A stretch of DNA of 64,000 nt from Sporocytophaga myxococcoides (GCF_000775915.1 NZ_BBLT01000011.1:166447-230446), one strand, 5' to 3'; shown: positions 35,934 through 45,882, counted from the stretch's first letter. Made by a program: numbers and translations. Notes: generated by a model not told the origin, from the letters alone.

Positions 35934-36893
35934 ATGCCGGAAATTTCAGTCATTATACCAATATATAATGAGGAGAAAAATATACTCCTTCTTTATAAAA
36001 GAGTATCAGATGTCCTCCAAAATTTAAATGTGGAGTATGAGTTGGTATTTGTAAACGATGGCAGCAAAGACAAATCGATTAATATAATTTGTTCTTTAGC
36101 CAAATCAGATTTAAGTGTAAAATATATTGATTTTAGTAGAAACTTTGGTCATCAGATAGCGGTAACTGCCGGACTGGATAAATGTACAGGTAATTTTATC
36201 GTAATTATTGACGCTGATCTTCAAGATCCTCCTGAGCTAATAATAGACTTATATGCAAAAGCAAAACAGGGATTCGAAGTTGTCTACGCAAAAAGGAAAA
36301 CAAGAAAAGGTGAAAATGTTCTTAAAAAACTAACAGCATATGTTTTTTATCGATTGCTTGCGAAAATCACCTCTTGCGAAATACCTGTTGATACTGGCGA
36401 TTTCAGGATTATGAGCAGAAAAGTTTTGGATGTATTAAAAAATATGCCGGAGCAACAAAAGTATCTTAGAGGTCAGATTGCCTGGATTGGATTTAACCAA
36501 ACTTTCGTGGAATATGATAGGAATGAAAGACATTCTGGAAAAACCGGTTACACTTATAGGAAAATGCTAAAATTTGCATTTGATGGAATTACTTCATTTT
36601 CAAATTTCCCTTTAAAGGTAGCTTCAATAGCTGGATTTATAGTTTCTGGGATTGCCTTTATAATTATGTTATATACATTATATTCCAGGTTTGTATCAAA
36701 AGATTTCGTTCCTGGCTGGACTTCATTGATGTTGAGTGTAATGTTTATAGGAGGCATTCAATTGATTTGCATGGGAATAATCGGCGAATACATTAGTCGG
36801 ATAGCGAATAATGTAAGGAACAGGCCCCTCTACATAATCAATGAAACTAACCTGAATACTATCGAAGTTGAATCTCCTAAAGTATTGGAATAA
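35934..36893 (+). CDS. Family 2 glycosyltransferase, polyprenyl-phosphate-sugar synthase-like
   Basis: A 319-residue GT2 enzyme of the DPM1/GtrB/ArnC type. The opening SVIIPIYNEEKNI, the nucleotide-binding FVNDGSKDKS, and the metal-binding DADLQDPPELI beginning at Asp93 are all present. The C-terminal third has two membrane helices (about 230-255 and 265-290), as in GtrB. These enzymes move a sugar from UDP- or GDP-sugar to polyprenyl phosphate. It is the last of three genes and should supply the donor for the two GT-C enzymes before it. The sugar cannot be read from the sequence. Confidence 0.88.
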   Translation: MPEISVIIPIYNEEKNILLLYKRVSDVLQNLNVEYELVFVNDGSKDKSINIICSLAKSDLSVKYIDFSRNFGHQIAVTAGLDKCTGNFIVIIDADLQDPPELIIDLYAKAKQGFEVVYAKRKTRKGENVLKKLTAYVFYRLLAKITSCEIPVDTGDFRIMSRKVLDVLKNMPEQQKYLRGQIAWIGFNQTFVEYDRNERHSGKTGYTYRKMLKFAFDGITSFSNFPLKVASIAGFIVSGIAFIIMLYTLYSRFVSKDFVPGWTSLMLSVMFIGGIQLICMGIIGEYISRIANNVRNRPLYIINETNLNTIEVESPKVLE

Positions 36894-37144
36894 AATAATT
36901 AGGTTAGGCCGGACTCATTTTGTCAATTGTTGATTTGCAAAAGTATCGACTTGTTTGTTTTTTATTTGTTAGTTTTTTCCATGGTTATTTTTGAATTTAT
37001 CCATGTTTCTTTTATTTTTTTTATCTCTGAAGAAATTAAAGGATTCTGTTTGGGTTAGAGTGTGGATTTAAAATAGTTTTCCTGAATTTTTCTAAAACTT
37101 CCTGTTCAGCTAAAAAAAGATTAAAAATTAGTTGCCAATTATTT

Positions 37145-37152
37145 TAAATTTG
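37145..37152 (+). promoter_or_regulatory. -7 element for tpiA
   Basis: TAAATTTG matches the -7 consensus TAnnTTTG and lies 32 bases before the tpiA ATG. A -33 element is not obvious. The remainder of the 291-base gap (36894-37184) is AT-rich and shows nothing I can name. Confidence 0.45.
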
Positions 37153-37184
37153 TCCTTTGTGTCAATTTTAATATCTAAAGGATA

Positions 37185-37943
37185 ATGAGAAAAAAAATAG
37201 TTGCCGGAAACTGGAAAATGAATAAAACTTTTGAAGAAGGTTTGAAGCTGGCTTCAGAAGTTGTAAATATGGTTAAAGATGAGGTAAAATCTGATGCTGG
37301 TATCGTTCTGTGTCCGCCTTTTATTGAGCTTCATGCTGTGAGCAAGTTAGTGGAGGGAAGCAAAGTAGCACTTGGCGCTCAGAACTGCCATTCAAAAGCT
37401 TCCGGAGCCTTTACAGGTGAAGTTTCAGTAGAAATGTTGAAATCTGTAGGAGCTGGATATGTGATTTTAGGACATAGTGAAAGAAGAGAATATTTTAATG
37501 AGTCAAACCAGTTTTTGGCAGAAAAAGTAAATATATCGCTTCAGAATGGTCTTACGCCAATATTCTGCTGCGGTGAGACGTTAAGCCAAAGAGAAAAAGG
37601 CATACACCTGGATTTTGTTAAAAGCCAATTAACTGAAAGTCTTTTCCACCTTTCTGAATCTGATTTCCTAAAAGTAGTTATTGCATATGAGCCAATCTGG
37701 GCAATAGGCACCGGTGTTACAGCTACTACTGCTCAGGCTCAGGAAATGCATGCTATCATCAGAGACCATATCAAATCAAAATATGGAGCCAAAGTAGCAG
37801 ATGCCACTACAATTCTATACGGTGGAAGCTGTAAGCCAGACAACGCCAAGGAACTCTTCGCATGTCCTGATGTTGACGGAGGATTGATAGGCGGTGCAAG
37901 CTTGAAAGCAAGAGATTTTGTTGATATAGTTAAATCATTCTAA
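37185..37943 (+). CDS. tpiA: Triosephosphate isomerase
   Basis: TpiA interconverts dihydroxyacetone phosphate and glyceraldehyde 3-phosphate in glycolysis. The 252-residue TIM barrel has all catalytic residues: Asn9 and Lys11 in AGNWKMNKT, His97 in ILGHSERRE and Glu169 in AYEPIWAIGTG. The flexible loop 6 (WAIGTG) and the phosphate-binding GGASLKARDF are intact. It has its own -7 element and a terminator, so it appears monocistronic. Confidence 0.97.
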   Translation: MRKKIVAGNWKMNKTFEEGLKLASEVVNMVKDEVKSDAGIVLCPPFIELHAVSKLVEGSKVALGAQNCHSKASGAFTGEVSVEMLKSVGAGYVILGHSERREYFNESNQFLAEKVNISLQNGLTPIFCCGETLSQREKGIHLDFVKSQLTESLFHLSESDFLKVVIAYEPIWAIGTGVTATTAQAQEMHAIIRDHIKSKYGAKVADATTILYGGSCKPDNAKELFACPDVDGGLIGGASLKARDFVDIVKSF

Positions 37944-37953
37944 AACAAATAGT

Positions 37954-38015
37954 AAAAGGCTGGGTTGGTAGTATTTACGGATTTTAAGTCCGAATATTAG
38001 AAGTCCAGCCTTTTT
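37954..38015 (+). terminator. Terminator after tpiA
   Basis: AAAAGGCTGG pairs with CCAGCCTTTT, with an inner hairpin (CGGATT...AGTCCG) and a T-run at the end, 11 bases after the tpiA stop. Confidence 0.8.
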
Positions 38016-38052
38016 AAGTAATATAAATATTTAGTATTTTAAATAGTTTATT

Positions 38053-38880
38053 TTGGACTTTCTTCAAATAATAATTCCGGCAACAGAGGATATAAAAGAG
38101 ATGCTGATAGCTGAACTTGATTTTTTAGGTTTTGATTCTTTTCAGGAAACCGAAGAAGGAATCGAGGCATATGTACAAGATGATATTTTTCAGGAAGAAG
38201 AGTTGAAAGAGGTATTATCCAAATATCAAGATACTCCTTTTTATACTGTATCTAAGCTCGAGAAAAAGAACTGGAATGAAGAATGGGAGAAAAACTTTGA
38301 CCCGGTCAGAATTGATGACCAGGTACTCATCAGAGCATCATTTCACCACCCTGATAAGAATTTTCCGTATGAAATTCTGATCAACCCCAAAATGGCATTT
38401 GGGACAGGGCATCATGAAACTACTTCTTTGATGATTAAAGCTCAATTAGGCCTTGATCATCAGGGGAAAACAATACTTGATGCCGGAGCAGGAACTGGTG
38501 TATTGGGCATATTTGCCGGAATGCTTGGTGCTAAAGAAATTACAGCAACTGATATTGATGAATGGGCATTTTCCAATATGATTGAAAATGCTGAGATCAA
38601 TAACATTTACAATATGAAATGTTTGCAGGGTACAATGGCAGAACTGAATCTAACTAAATATAAATACGATATTATCCTTGCCAACATTAATAAAAATGTA
38701 TTACTGGATGAAATCAAATTATATGCATTAGCATTAAATAAATCCGGATACCTGCTTTTAAGCGGATTTTATACAGAAGACATTGAAGATATTAAATCCG
38801 AAGCAATTAACAGGGGCTTAAAATTCGAAACGAGCTTGCAGAAAAATAACTGGGCTTGTTTAATGTTTCAACATTCCTGA
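38053..38880 (+). CDS. prmA: Ribosomal protein L11 methyltransferase
   Basis: PrmA trimethylates ribosomal protein L11 with S-adenosylmethionine. The 275-residue protein has an N-terminal substrate-binding part with KLEKKNWNEEWEKNFDP, then the INPKMAFGTGHHETT segment, which is the strongest PrmA mark, and motif I ILDAGAGTGVLGIFA. ANINKNVLLDEI gives motif IV (N-I-N in place of the usual N-I-L-A). The start is TTG at 38053, just after the tpiA terminator, chosen because the protein begins at FLQIIIPA as in homologues. The next gene starts 11 bases after its stop. Confidence 0.93.
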   Translation: MDFLQIIIPATEDIKEMLIAELDFLGFDSFQETEEGIEAYVQDDIFQEEELKEVLSKYQDTPFYTVSKLEKKNWNEEWEKNFDPVRIDDQVLIRASFHHPDKNFPYEILINPKMAFGTGHHETTSLMIKAQLGLDHQGKTILDAGAGTGVLGIFAGMLGAKEITATDIDEWAFSNMIENAEINNIYNMKCLQGTMAELNLTKYKYDIILANINKNVLLDEIKLYALALNKSGYLLLSGFYTEDIEDIKSEAINRGLKFETSLQKNNWACLMFQHS

Positions 38881-38891
38881 TAGAAATTACC

Positions 38892-41800
38892 ATGATGAGG
38901 CTTAAATTTTACCTTATTTTTTTAGTTGTTACCGTTCCTCTCATTTGCAGGGCGCAGTATAAACTTGCATCTGAACCCGCACAATTTGTTGTGGACGTTA
39001 GTACAATGCTCAACACCACTAACAATCAGGGTGCAATGCTTGTGGCCTCAAACTTTAATAATGCCTGGTCAGGATTTTCAGACGACCAGAAGAAGAAAAT
39101 TATTGAAACCTGCCAGAAAATGTTGAAGTCTAAGAAACTAAAGACTAATCCTAATTTTTCAGATTTCTTTGCGACTCTGGCGGCATCCAAAAATAACAAT
39201 CTTTCAGCTTCCAATCTTGATACTCTACTAGCCATTACACAATATGCTGTTGAAAAATATGATGGACAAAAATTGAACACTTTTTTTCCTACAATCAGAC
39301 TTGTTGTTGAGAAGGGTATGATTTATTCCTCCGGTTATAATAGACTATATTTTAAAGGTGGATCATATAATTTTAGAATGGTGAAAGCAAAAGAAGAAGC
39401 TTCTATAATAGATCAATATGACCAGCAATTAGCTTTAGAAGAACAGCAGGATCAATCTCAGAATCAAAGTAATGATGATGGATGGGGAAATGCGAAGGAT
39501 ATGGATAAGAAGAAAAAAGAATTCTTCAGCGACTGGGATAATGCGGAAGCTCAGGAAAACAATTGGGGAACACTTGAAGAAAATCAACAAACTCCTGAAG
39601 CCCAGAATATTTATGAAGTTGGTTATGTGCCTAATCCTCAGCCTCCAATAGACGGAGCGATTATAGAATTCAAAGATGTGGACTTTACCTTTGTGACAGC
39701 ATATGACAGCACATCCCTTAAAGGTACAAGCGGGAGTCTTATGCTGAAAAATAATCTTTTTGTTGGTAAGGGCGGTACGTTTGACTGGACTATGGCTGGT
39801 TTAAATCCCGGTGAAATAACTGCAGAATTGAAAGACTATAATTTCCCGGTTAAATCTACCAAGCTGGTTTGCGAAAATGCAGTACTCACTTATCCAGCAA
39901 AAACAGATGCGAAAGTAGAAGGGATCTTTGAATTTAACAGTAAAAAGCACAAAAGTATTGAAGAAAATCAATATCCACGATTCAAATCCTATGGAAGTAA
40001 TATTGATATCAAAGGCCTTGGAGACAATATAAGATACCATGGCGGATTATCTCTTGCTGGAAGAAGAATGTACAGTTCATCCATTGATGAGGGTTCAGCG
40101 TCGATTGAAATTCTCCATGAGGGAAAAACCAAAATAAGGTCCGTCTCTCCACGTTTTGCGATGACAGACTCAACCATCACTTCCGATGTTTCGAGCATAG
40201 TTCTTTACCAGACAGAAACAGATTCAATCTTCCACCCAGGAGGAAGTCTGAAGTATAATAAAAATAAAGCTACAGTTCGTATAACCAAGCCTAATGGATA
40301 CAGACATTCTCCATTTCTTGATAGTTATCACAAAATAGAAATAGTAGCAGATGCACTTTCATGGAATCTCGCAGGATCTCAGATAGATTTTAATATTACT
40401 AATGGAAGAGATCAGATAGCCGCTCTTTTTGAATCCGAAGAATATTTTAGCGGTGACAAATATTCAGGAATGCAGGGAATGTATAAATTTCACCCACTCC
40501 AAATGATTGTGGCACATGCTGATAAAACAAAATCAGATGTTATGTTCGCTGATGATGTTGCAAAGGCTTATAAATTGGAGCCATTGACGGTGCGGGGAGC
40601 CATGGTTCAATTAATGAAAACTGGCTTCATTGATTTTAGTCCAAAATCTGGAGAAATTAAACTTAGAAGGAAAGCCAGACACTACGTCCTTTCTCGCAGA
40701 GATAAGAAAGATTATGACAATATCACCTTCGTTTCGATCAGTCCCGGCGGCGCTAATGCAACTCTTGATCTGAATACCAATGAGCTTGTTGTAAGGGGGG
40801 TTGATAAAATTTATATAAGTGATTCGCTTAACGTAAACTTTGTCCCTGACAAAAGAGAGCTTAAGATTTTGAAAAACCGCGACTTTTCTTTCCACGGAAA
40901 AATCAACACTCAGAACTTTCAGTTTATTGGTAATGACTTCAACTTTGTTTATGACAGTTTTCTTGTACACTTAAAAACTATTGATCAGATAAGACTTGCT
41001 GTGGAGTCTAAAGAAAAAACTGAAAAGGGGAAAGCAAGAGTACTAGGTAATGAATTGAGGTATTCATCCGGAACACTTTATATAAATAAACCGGACAATA
41101 AATCAGGAAGAAAAAGAATTCCTGCTTACCCAATATTCGATGCTACATCCGGTGCAACAGTATTTTTTGACAAACCAACAATTGCAAATGGAGCTTATGA
41201 TACCACTATTAAGTTTAAAATTCCTCCATTTAAAATAGATAGCTTAAGCAGTGATGACCCCCAAGCTATAGGATTTGACGGTAGTTTTGAAACTGGTGGA
41301 ATTTTCCCCGAGTTTAAGGAGAAACTCATTGTGATGCCAGATTATTCTCTTGGTTTTATTCATGATGTGCCAAAAAATGGTTATCAGCTTTATACAGGAA
41401 CCGGAACATATTTCAACAGAATATCTCTGGATAATAAAGGAATTAGAGGAGATGGAGATATTACATATTTAAATGCCACACTCAAATCCAAGGATTTTGC
41501 CTTTTTTAAAGACTCTGTTCTTACGGAAGGAACATCTGTTGTCAATAAAGAAGGAACCTGTGCACAAGCTGCATCTCAGGAAGTTAATTATCCTGACATG
41601 GTTGTCAATGATTACAGATTGAAATGGTTGCCGAAGGCAGATAGTATGTTCATTTCTAATGCAAAAGAGCCTATCAAATTTTATAAAAATACAGGTGATA
41701 TGCATGGAACGGCAATCCTGACTAAGAATGGTATGTTTGGAAAAGGGGTGCTTATCACCAGGGGGTCTGAATCTGAATCTCCCAAATTTCACTTTGAGCA

Positions 41801-43949
41801 AACCAAATTTGCAGCAAGAGAAACGCTTTTTAAAGTTAAATCTGATAACCCTGATAAGCCTGCACTGAAATGCGAACAAGTAAAACTGAATTTTGATCTT
41901 GATCAAAGTATTGCTCAATTTAGTCCTGAGCAGCAAGGCTTTGCAAGTAATGAGTTCCCATATGCTCAGTATAAGACTTCTCTGGATGAAGGAACCTGGG
42001 ATCTGAAAAAGAAAAAGATTTTCATGAAAATGCCTGAAGGAGGAAATATTAATAAATCATATTTCTACTCTACCAGACGGGATCAGGATAGCTTGGTCTT
42101 TAATGCAACCGACGCGGTTTATGACATGGAAAAGCTAACGCTGAACGTATTTGGTATACCTTATATTAAAGTAGCAGATGGATTGGTATATCCTGACAGC
42201 AGCAAAGTAATAGTGGAAGAGAATGCTGTTATGCGTACATTGAAAAACGCGAAAATAGTGCTTGATTCCGTAACCAAATATCACCAATTATATGATGGTA
42301 TTATTGATATCGAAGGTAGAAAGAAATTTGCAGGGGAGGCGACTTATCAATATGTTAACCTTGGAGCAGATACCCTTTCTTTCAAATTCCAGGATTTCAG
42401 ACTTGTAGAATCTGAGAAGAAGAAGGAAGGGGCTCATACAGTAGCAATGGGGGCTATAAGAGAAGAAGATAGCCTGGAAGTGGCACCGAAAATCCTTTAT
42501 AAAGGTAAAGTTACTCTGTTTGCTGAAAAGAAATTCCTTGCTTTTGACGGGTTCCTGAAGCTGGATCTTAAGGGAGCATTAAGCTATTCACAGTGGCTTA
42601 AGTATAATAATGACGGATCCAAAGCTGACGTAGTAATCAACGTAGACAATGCTGTCGCAGGTAATGGAACACCGTTAACAACAGGTATGTACTTTGATAC
42701 AAGATCCAATGAAATGTATACGACATTTATCTCTCAAAAGAGAAATCAACTGGATCATGATATCTTCAGTACAAAAGGAGTTCTGGAGTATATTGCGCAA
42801 AAAGGATTGTTCAGGGTTGGTGTTCCGGATAGACTTGCAGGAAAAACTAAACAGGGTAGCATTTTCTCATATGATGATGCAAATTCAACCGCAGAATATT
42901 CAGGAAAATTTAATCTTCTTAAAGAAAATAAGAATATTACCCTTGACGCTGCTGGTTTTGGGAAATCAGATCTTACAAATTTTAAGTATGAATTCAATAC
43001 TATTTTGTCATTCAACTTCAAAGTAACTTCTTCAGTACTGGCTGCAGTTGGCAAAAATATGAAGACAATGGCTTCAGCTTTCCCATTGGATACATCTGAA
43101 ACTTCAGAAAAAATATTTGCCAGAGATACTGTTTTAGTTTATAAGCTGGCAGAACTTATAGGAAATGCTGGTGCGGAAAAGTTTAAGAGTCAAAAATCTC
43201 TTGGTTATGCCCCATTACCAATGATTGACAGTGATTTTGGAAAAAATGTAGTTTTCTCGGATGTAAATCTGAAATGGTCAGCAGAATACAAAGCCTTCTA
43301 CAGTGTAGGTACTATTTATGTGTCTAATATTTTAAAGGATGATATAAATAAAGCAATGCCAGGACATATTGAAATTAAGAAGACGCCGAAAGGAGATGTG
43401 ATAAACATCTATCTGGAAGCAGGTCCACACTCCTGGTATTATATAACCTATGATGACAATAGATTTGCTGTGACATCTTCCAATGATGAGGTAAATTCGA
43501 TATTGGCTGGAAAATCAAAAGGCGAGCTGCCAGATCGTTCCAAATTTTATTATGTCAAAGCGGAAAATGGTGAAAAAACAAGATTTGTAACAATGTTTAA
43601 AGAAAGGTATCTTGGAATTCAGGAAGACTTGAACGAATCTATACCTGAAAGTCAGGAATATGAACAGGAGGACGACGCTCCTGGGGAGATTCAGGAGGAT
43701 GCTCCGGGCGATGAAATTCCAAGTGTCGGAGAGGAACTAATAGAAGAAACTCCGGCAAAGAAGTCATCTAAGCCAGCCAAAAAAGGAAAAGAAGACACCA
43801 GAAATTATGATAAATACAAGCTGCCAGATCAAAATTTGGATCAGGGAAGGGAGCAGCCTGCTGGAGGTGATAAGCCTGATCCTTCAATAGAAGACAGGAA
43901 AAAACAGCAACAGGATCAGCAAAAAATGAAAAACTTGTTCGGAAATTAA
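38892..43949 (+). CDS. Very large secreted protein of unknown function (1685 residues)
   Basis: The frame begins with a signal peptide, MMRLKFYLIFLVVTVPLICRAQ; a longer frame from 38856 would overlap prmA and bury this signal, so the ATG at 38892 is preferred. The first 260 residues are helical and end in a Gln/Asn/Asp-rich linker with NDDGWGNAKD. From about 260 to 1560 the protein is beta-rich, with a repeated theme of a short strand, an acidic turn and a strand, but no domain I can name. The last 110 residues are low-complexity (EEETPAKKSSKPAKKGKE, QQQDQQKMKN). No C-terminal sorting domain of the gliding or type IX type is visible. It is likely co-transcribed with prmA. Function unknown; a surface or periplasmic scaffold is a guess. 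Confidence 0.8.
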   Translation: MMRLKFYLIFLVVTVPLICRAQYKLASEPAQFVVDVSTMLNTTNNQGAMLVASNFNNAWSGFSDDQKKKIIETCQKMLKSKKLKTNPNFSDFFATLAASKNNNLSASNLDTLLAITQYAVEKYDGQKLNTFFPTIRLVVEKGMIYSSGYNRLYFKGGSYNFRMVKAKEEASIIDQYDQQLALEEQQDQSQNQSNDDGWGNAKDMDKKKKEFFSDWDNAEAQENNWGTLEENQQTPEAQNIYEVGYVPNPQPPIDGAIIEFKDVDFTFVTAYDSTSLKGTSGSLMLKNNLFVGKGGTFDWTMAGLNPGEITAELKDYNFPVKSTKLVCENAVLTYPAKTDAKVEGIFEFNSKKHKSIEENQYPRFKSYGSNIDIKGLGDNIRYHGGLSLAGRRMYSSSIDEGSASIEILHEGKTKIRSVSPRFAMTDSTITSDVSSIVLYQTETDSIFHPGGSLKYNKNKATVRITKPNGYRHSPFLDSYHKIEIVADALSWNLAGSQIDFNITNGRDQIAALFESEEYFSGDKYSGMQGMYKFHPLQMIVAHADKTKSDVMFADDVAKAYKLEPLTVRGAMVQLMKTGFIDFSPKSGEIKLRRKARHYVLSRRDKKDYDNITFVSISPGGANATLDLNTNELVVRGVDKIYISDSLNVNFVPDKRELKILKNRDFSFHGKINTQNFQFIGNDFNFVYDSFLVHLKTIDQIRLAVESKEKTEKGKARVLGNELRYSSGTLYINKPDNKSGRKRIPAYPIFDATSGATVFFDKPTIANGAYDTTIKFKIPPFKIDSLSSDDPQAIGFDGSFETGGIFPEFKEKLIVMPDYSLGFIHDVPKNGYQLYTGTGTYFNRISLDNKGIRGDGDITYLNATLKSKDFAFFKDSVLTEGTSVVNKEGTCAQAASQEVNYPDMVVNDYRLKWLPKADSMFISNAKEPIKFYKNTGDMHGTAILTKNGMFGKGVLITRGSESESPKFHFEQTKFAARETLFKVKSDNPDKPALKCEQVKLNFDLDQSIAQFSPEQQGFASNEFPYAQYKTSLDEGTWDLKKKKIFMKMPEGGNINKSYFYSTRRDQDSLVFNATDAVYDMEKLTLNVFGIPYIKVADGLVYPDSSKVIVEENAVMRTLKNAKIVLDSVTKYHQLYDGIIDIEGRKKFAGEATYQYVNLGADTLSFKFQDFRLVESEKKKEGAHTVAMGAIREEDSLEVAPKILYKGKVTLFAEKKFLAFDGFLKLDLKGALSYSQWLKYNNDGSKADVVINVDNAVAGNGTPLTTGMYFDTRSNEMYTTFISQKRNQLDHDIFSTKGVLEYIAQKGLFRVGVPDRLAGKTKQGSIFSYDDANSTAEYSGKFNLLKENKNITLDAAGFGKSDLTNFKYEFNTILSFNFKVTSSVLAAVGKNMKTMASAFPLDTSETSEKIFARDTVLVYKLAELIGNAGAEKFKSQKSLGYAPLPMIDSDFGKNVVFSDVNLKWSAEYKAFYSVGTIYVSNILKDDINKAMPGHIEIKKTPKGDVINIYLEAGPHSWYYITYDDNRFAVTSSNDEVNSILAGKSKGELPDRSKFYYVKAENGEKTRFVTMFKERYLGIQEDLNESIPESQEYEQEDDAPGEIQEDAPGDEIPSVGEELIEETPAKKSSKPAKKGKEDTRNYDKYKLPDQNLDQGREQPAGGDKPDPSIEDRKKQQQDQQKMKNLFGN

Positions 43950-43987
43950 CATTTCTGGAACTTTTGTTTGAAGATTTTGGTTCGCGC

Positions 43988-44024
43988 AAGAGATTAAAAA
44001 TCAATCAGATTTTTAATCTCTTTT
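43988..44024 (+). terminator. Strong intrinsic terminator after the large secreted protein
   Basis: AAGAGATTAAAAATC at 43988-44002 pairs perfectly over 15 bases with GATTTTTAATCTCTT at 44008-44022, with a five-base loop and T-rich tail. Confidence 0.92.
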
Positions 44025-44093
44025 GTTTTATTAATCAAATTTGGTATTTTTCAAAAATTAACATTTTGCTAAGGTTACACGTAAGTAAGAAAT

Positions 44094-44735
44094 ATGAGCA
44101 TATTATTTATAACAATCGGAATTATTTTTGCCTACCTGATAGGGTCCTTACCTACCGCTATTTGGTATGGTAAAGCCTTTTTTGGTCTGGATGTGAGGGA
44201 TTTCGGAAGTGGAAACGCAGGTGCAACCAATACATTCAGAGTTATGGGAAAAAGAGCCGGCATTATAGTGATGCTGGTAGATATTTTAAAGGGGTGGACT
44301 GCAACGAACAGTGCTTTCTTTCTTGCATATTTTAATTTGATTGATCATCAGGATCTTGTTCTATACAAGTTATTTTTCGGATTGGCAGCTGTGGCAGGAC
44401 ATATTTTTCCTGTTTATGAAAGATTTAAAGGAGGAAAGGGTGTAGCGTCTCTTTTGGGAATGATATTATCTATCCAATCTGAAGCCGCCCTTCTTTGCAT
44501 TTTAGTATTTCTGGTTGTATTTCTGATATTCAAATATGTGTCCCTTGGCTCAATGACCTCTGCATTGGCATTTCCTATTTTGCTTTGTCTTCCAAGATTT
44601 AGCCCGAATCAGCCAATTGTAGTGCTTTTTGCTTTTGCATTATTTGCTCTGGTTGTCATCACACATCAAAAAAATATAGTTCGTCTTCTTCACGGAGAGG
44701 AGAATAAAGCAAAAATCAGAATCAGAAGACGTTAA
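44094..44735 (+). CDS. plsY: Glycerol-3-phosphate acyltransferase (acyl-phosphate type)
   Basis: PlsY acylates glycerol 3-phosphate with acyl phosphate, the first step of phospholipid synthesis, at the inner membrane. The 213-residue protein has five to six helices and the three PlsY motifs: GSLPTAIWYG near 17-26, GSGNAGATNTFRVMGKRAG near 40-58 and the ERFKGGKGVAS loop near 113-123. It is followed convergently by anmK only ten bases away. Confidence 0.95.
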   Translation: MSILFITIGIIFAYLIGSLPTAIWYGKAFFGLDVRDFGSGNAGATNTFRVMGKRAGIIVMLVDILKGWTATNSAFFLAYFNLIDHQDLVLYKLFFGLAAVAGHIFPVYERFKGGKGVASLLGMILSIQSEAALLCILVFLVVFLIFKYVSLGSMTSALAFPILLCLPRFSPNQPIVVLFAFALFALVVITHQKNIVRLLHGEENKAKIRIRRR

Positions 44736-44744
44736 TTTATATAA

Positions 44745-45827
44745 TTAGGGGGCCAGATAGATGGCCCCTCCGCAATTATCCTTCATGGAGCCTGTTACTG
44801 AGCTCAAGCTATTTATTTCATTTCTCCACCTTAATGTTCCTAAAAAGGCAAATATTAATGCTTCTTTAAATGAAACTATTTTAGGTTCAGGAACAATGAA
44901 TTCAATTCCAACACCAGACTTTTCCTGAAAAAGCTCTACAAGGAATTTATTAAATGCTCCTCCTCCAGTAATCAAAACTTTAGTGCGATCTGAAATTTTA
45001 TTCTTTTTGATAATATCTGTTACTTTTTCTGCAATATGATGGCAAAAAGTATTCAATAAGTTTTCAATGCTGTCTTTTGTGTTTTCGATCAAAGGAATGA
45101 AAAGGTCGTCAACGTGTTCTTTCCCAAGAGATTTTGGAATCGATTTAGAATAGTATTCAATTTTTGAAAGTGTTTCCAGAAGGTTTTTGTTGAGCGAACC
45201 CATCTTAGCTAACGCTCCGCCTTTATCAAATAAATGTCCCTTTTGTCCGGCAAGATAATTTAAAACCATATTTGCAGGGCAAACATCAAATGCAATTCTT
45301 TTCCCCGTATTGTCATCGTAGGAGATATTTGCAATACCACCAAGATTCAGACAAAAGTCAAACTCCTTAAATAATAATTTATCTCCGATAGGAACCAAAG
45401 GTGCTCCCTGTCCTCTGAGCGCTACGTCCAGGGATCTGAAATCGCAGACTACCGGAAGACCGCTTACAGCAGCAACTGCCGCACCATTTCCTATTTGAGT
45501 AGTAAATCTGTTTTCCGGCTGGTGAAAAATTGTATGACCGTGAGCGGAGATAAAATCAACAGGAATATTTAATTTATTAAGGAAGTTTTTTACTGCGCTA
45601 CCTTGAAAATAACCAAAGTCAAAATCCAGACTGGCAAGACTTTCTGCAGAACCCTTCATCACATTTTTTAAACTATTTCTGCGGGCTTCATCATATTCGA
45701 CAGTGGCAGCTTCCAGAATTTCATAGCTCCATTTAAGCTCTTTCAGCTCAAATTTACAAATTGCTATATCCAGTCCATCAAGAGATGTTCCCGACATTAG
45801 TCCTGCAACTATATAAGTATTTTTCAT
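44745..45827 (-). CDS. anmK: Anhydro-N-acetylmuramic acid kinase
   Basis: AnmK hydrolyses the anhydro ring and phosphorylates anhydro-MurNAc released from the cell wall, giving MurNAc 6-phosphate, which MurQ then splits. The 360-residue protein is of normal size. The N-terminal AGLMSGTSLDGLDIAI is the diagnostic ATP-binding motif. ISAHGHTIFHQPE, GAPLVPIGDKLLF, CLNLGGIANISY and the late LITGGGAFNKF complete the pattern. It is divergent from coaX with 68 bases between the starts. The murQ gene lies 6 kb away. Confidence 0.94.
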   Translation of the reverse strand: MKNTYIVAGLMSGTSLDGLDIAICKFELKELKWSYEILEAATVEYDEARRNSLKNVMKGSAESLASLDFDFGYFQGSAVKNFLNKLNIPVDFISAHGHTIFHQPENRFTTQIGNGAAVAAVSGLPVVCDFRSLDVALRGQGAPLVPIGDKLLFKEFDFCLNLGGIANISYDDNTGKRIAFDVCPANMVLNYLAGQKGHLFDKGGALAKMGSLNKNLLETLSKIEYYSKSIPKSLGKEHVDDLFIPLIENTKDSIENLLNTFCHHIAEKVTDIIKKNKISDRTKVLITGGGAFNKFLVELFQEKSGVGIEFIVPEPKIVSFKEALIFAFLGTLRWRNEINSLSSVTGSMKDNCGGAIYLAP

Positions 45828-45882
45828 GATTCAATCTTCAAACAAATAGGATAAAATGAAACAGCTTCGCAAATTTTATTAT

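Noticed and set aside
41469..41936. 155-residue minus-strand frame inside the large secreted protein gene
   Set aside because: Antisense to a 5-kb open frame with a signal peptide and terminator; composition is that of a mirror frame.
44747..44769. GC-rich hairpin AGGGGGCCA...TGGCCCCT at the plsY/anmK junction
   Set aside because: It lies inside the last anmK codons and lacks a T-run, so I do not call it a terminator, though it might slow polymerase from plsY.
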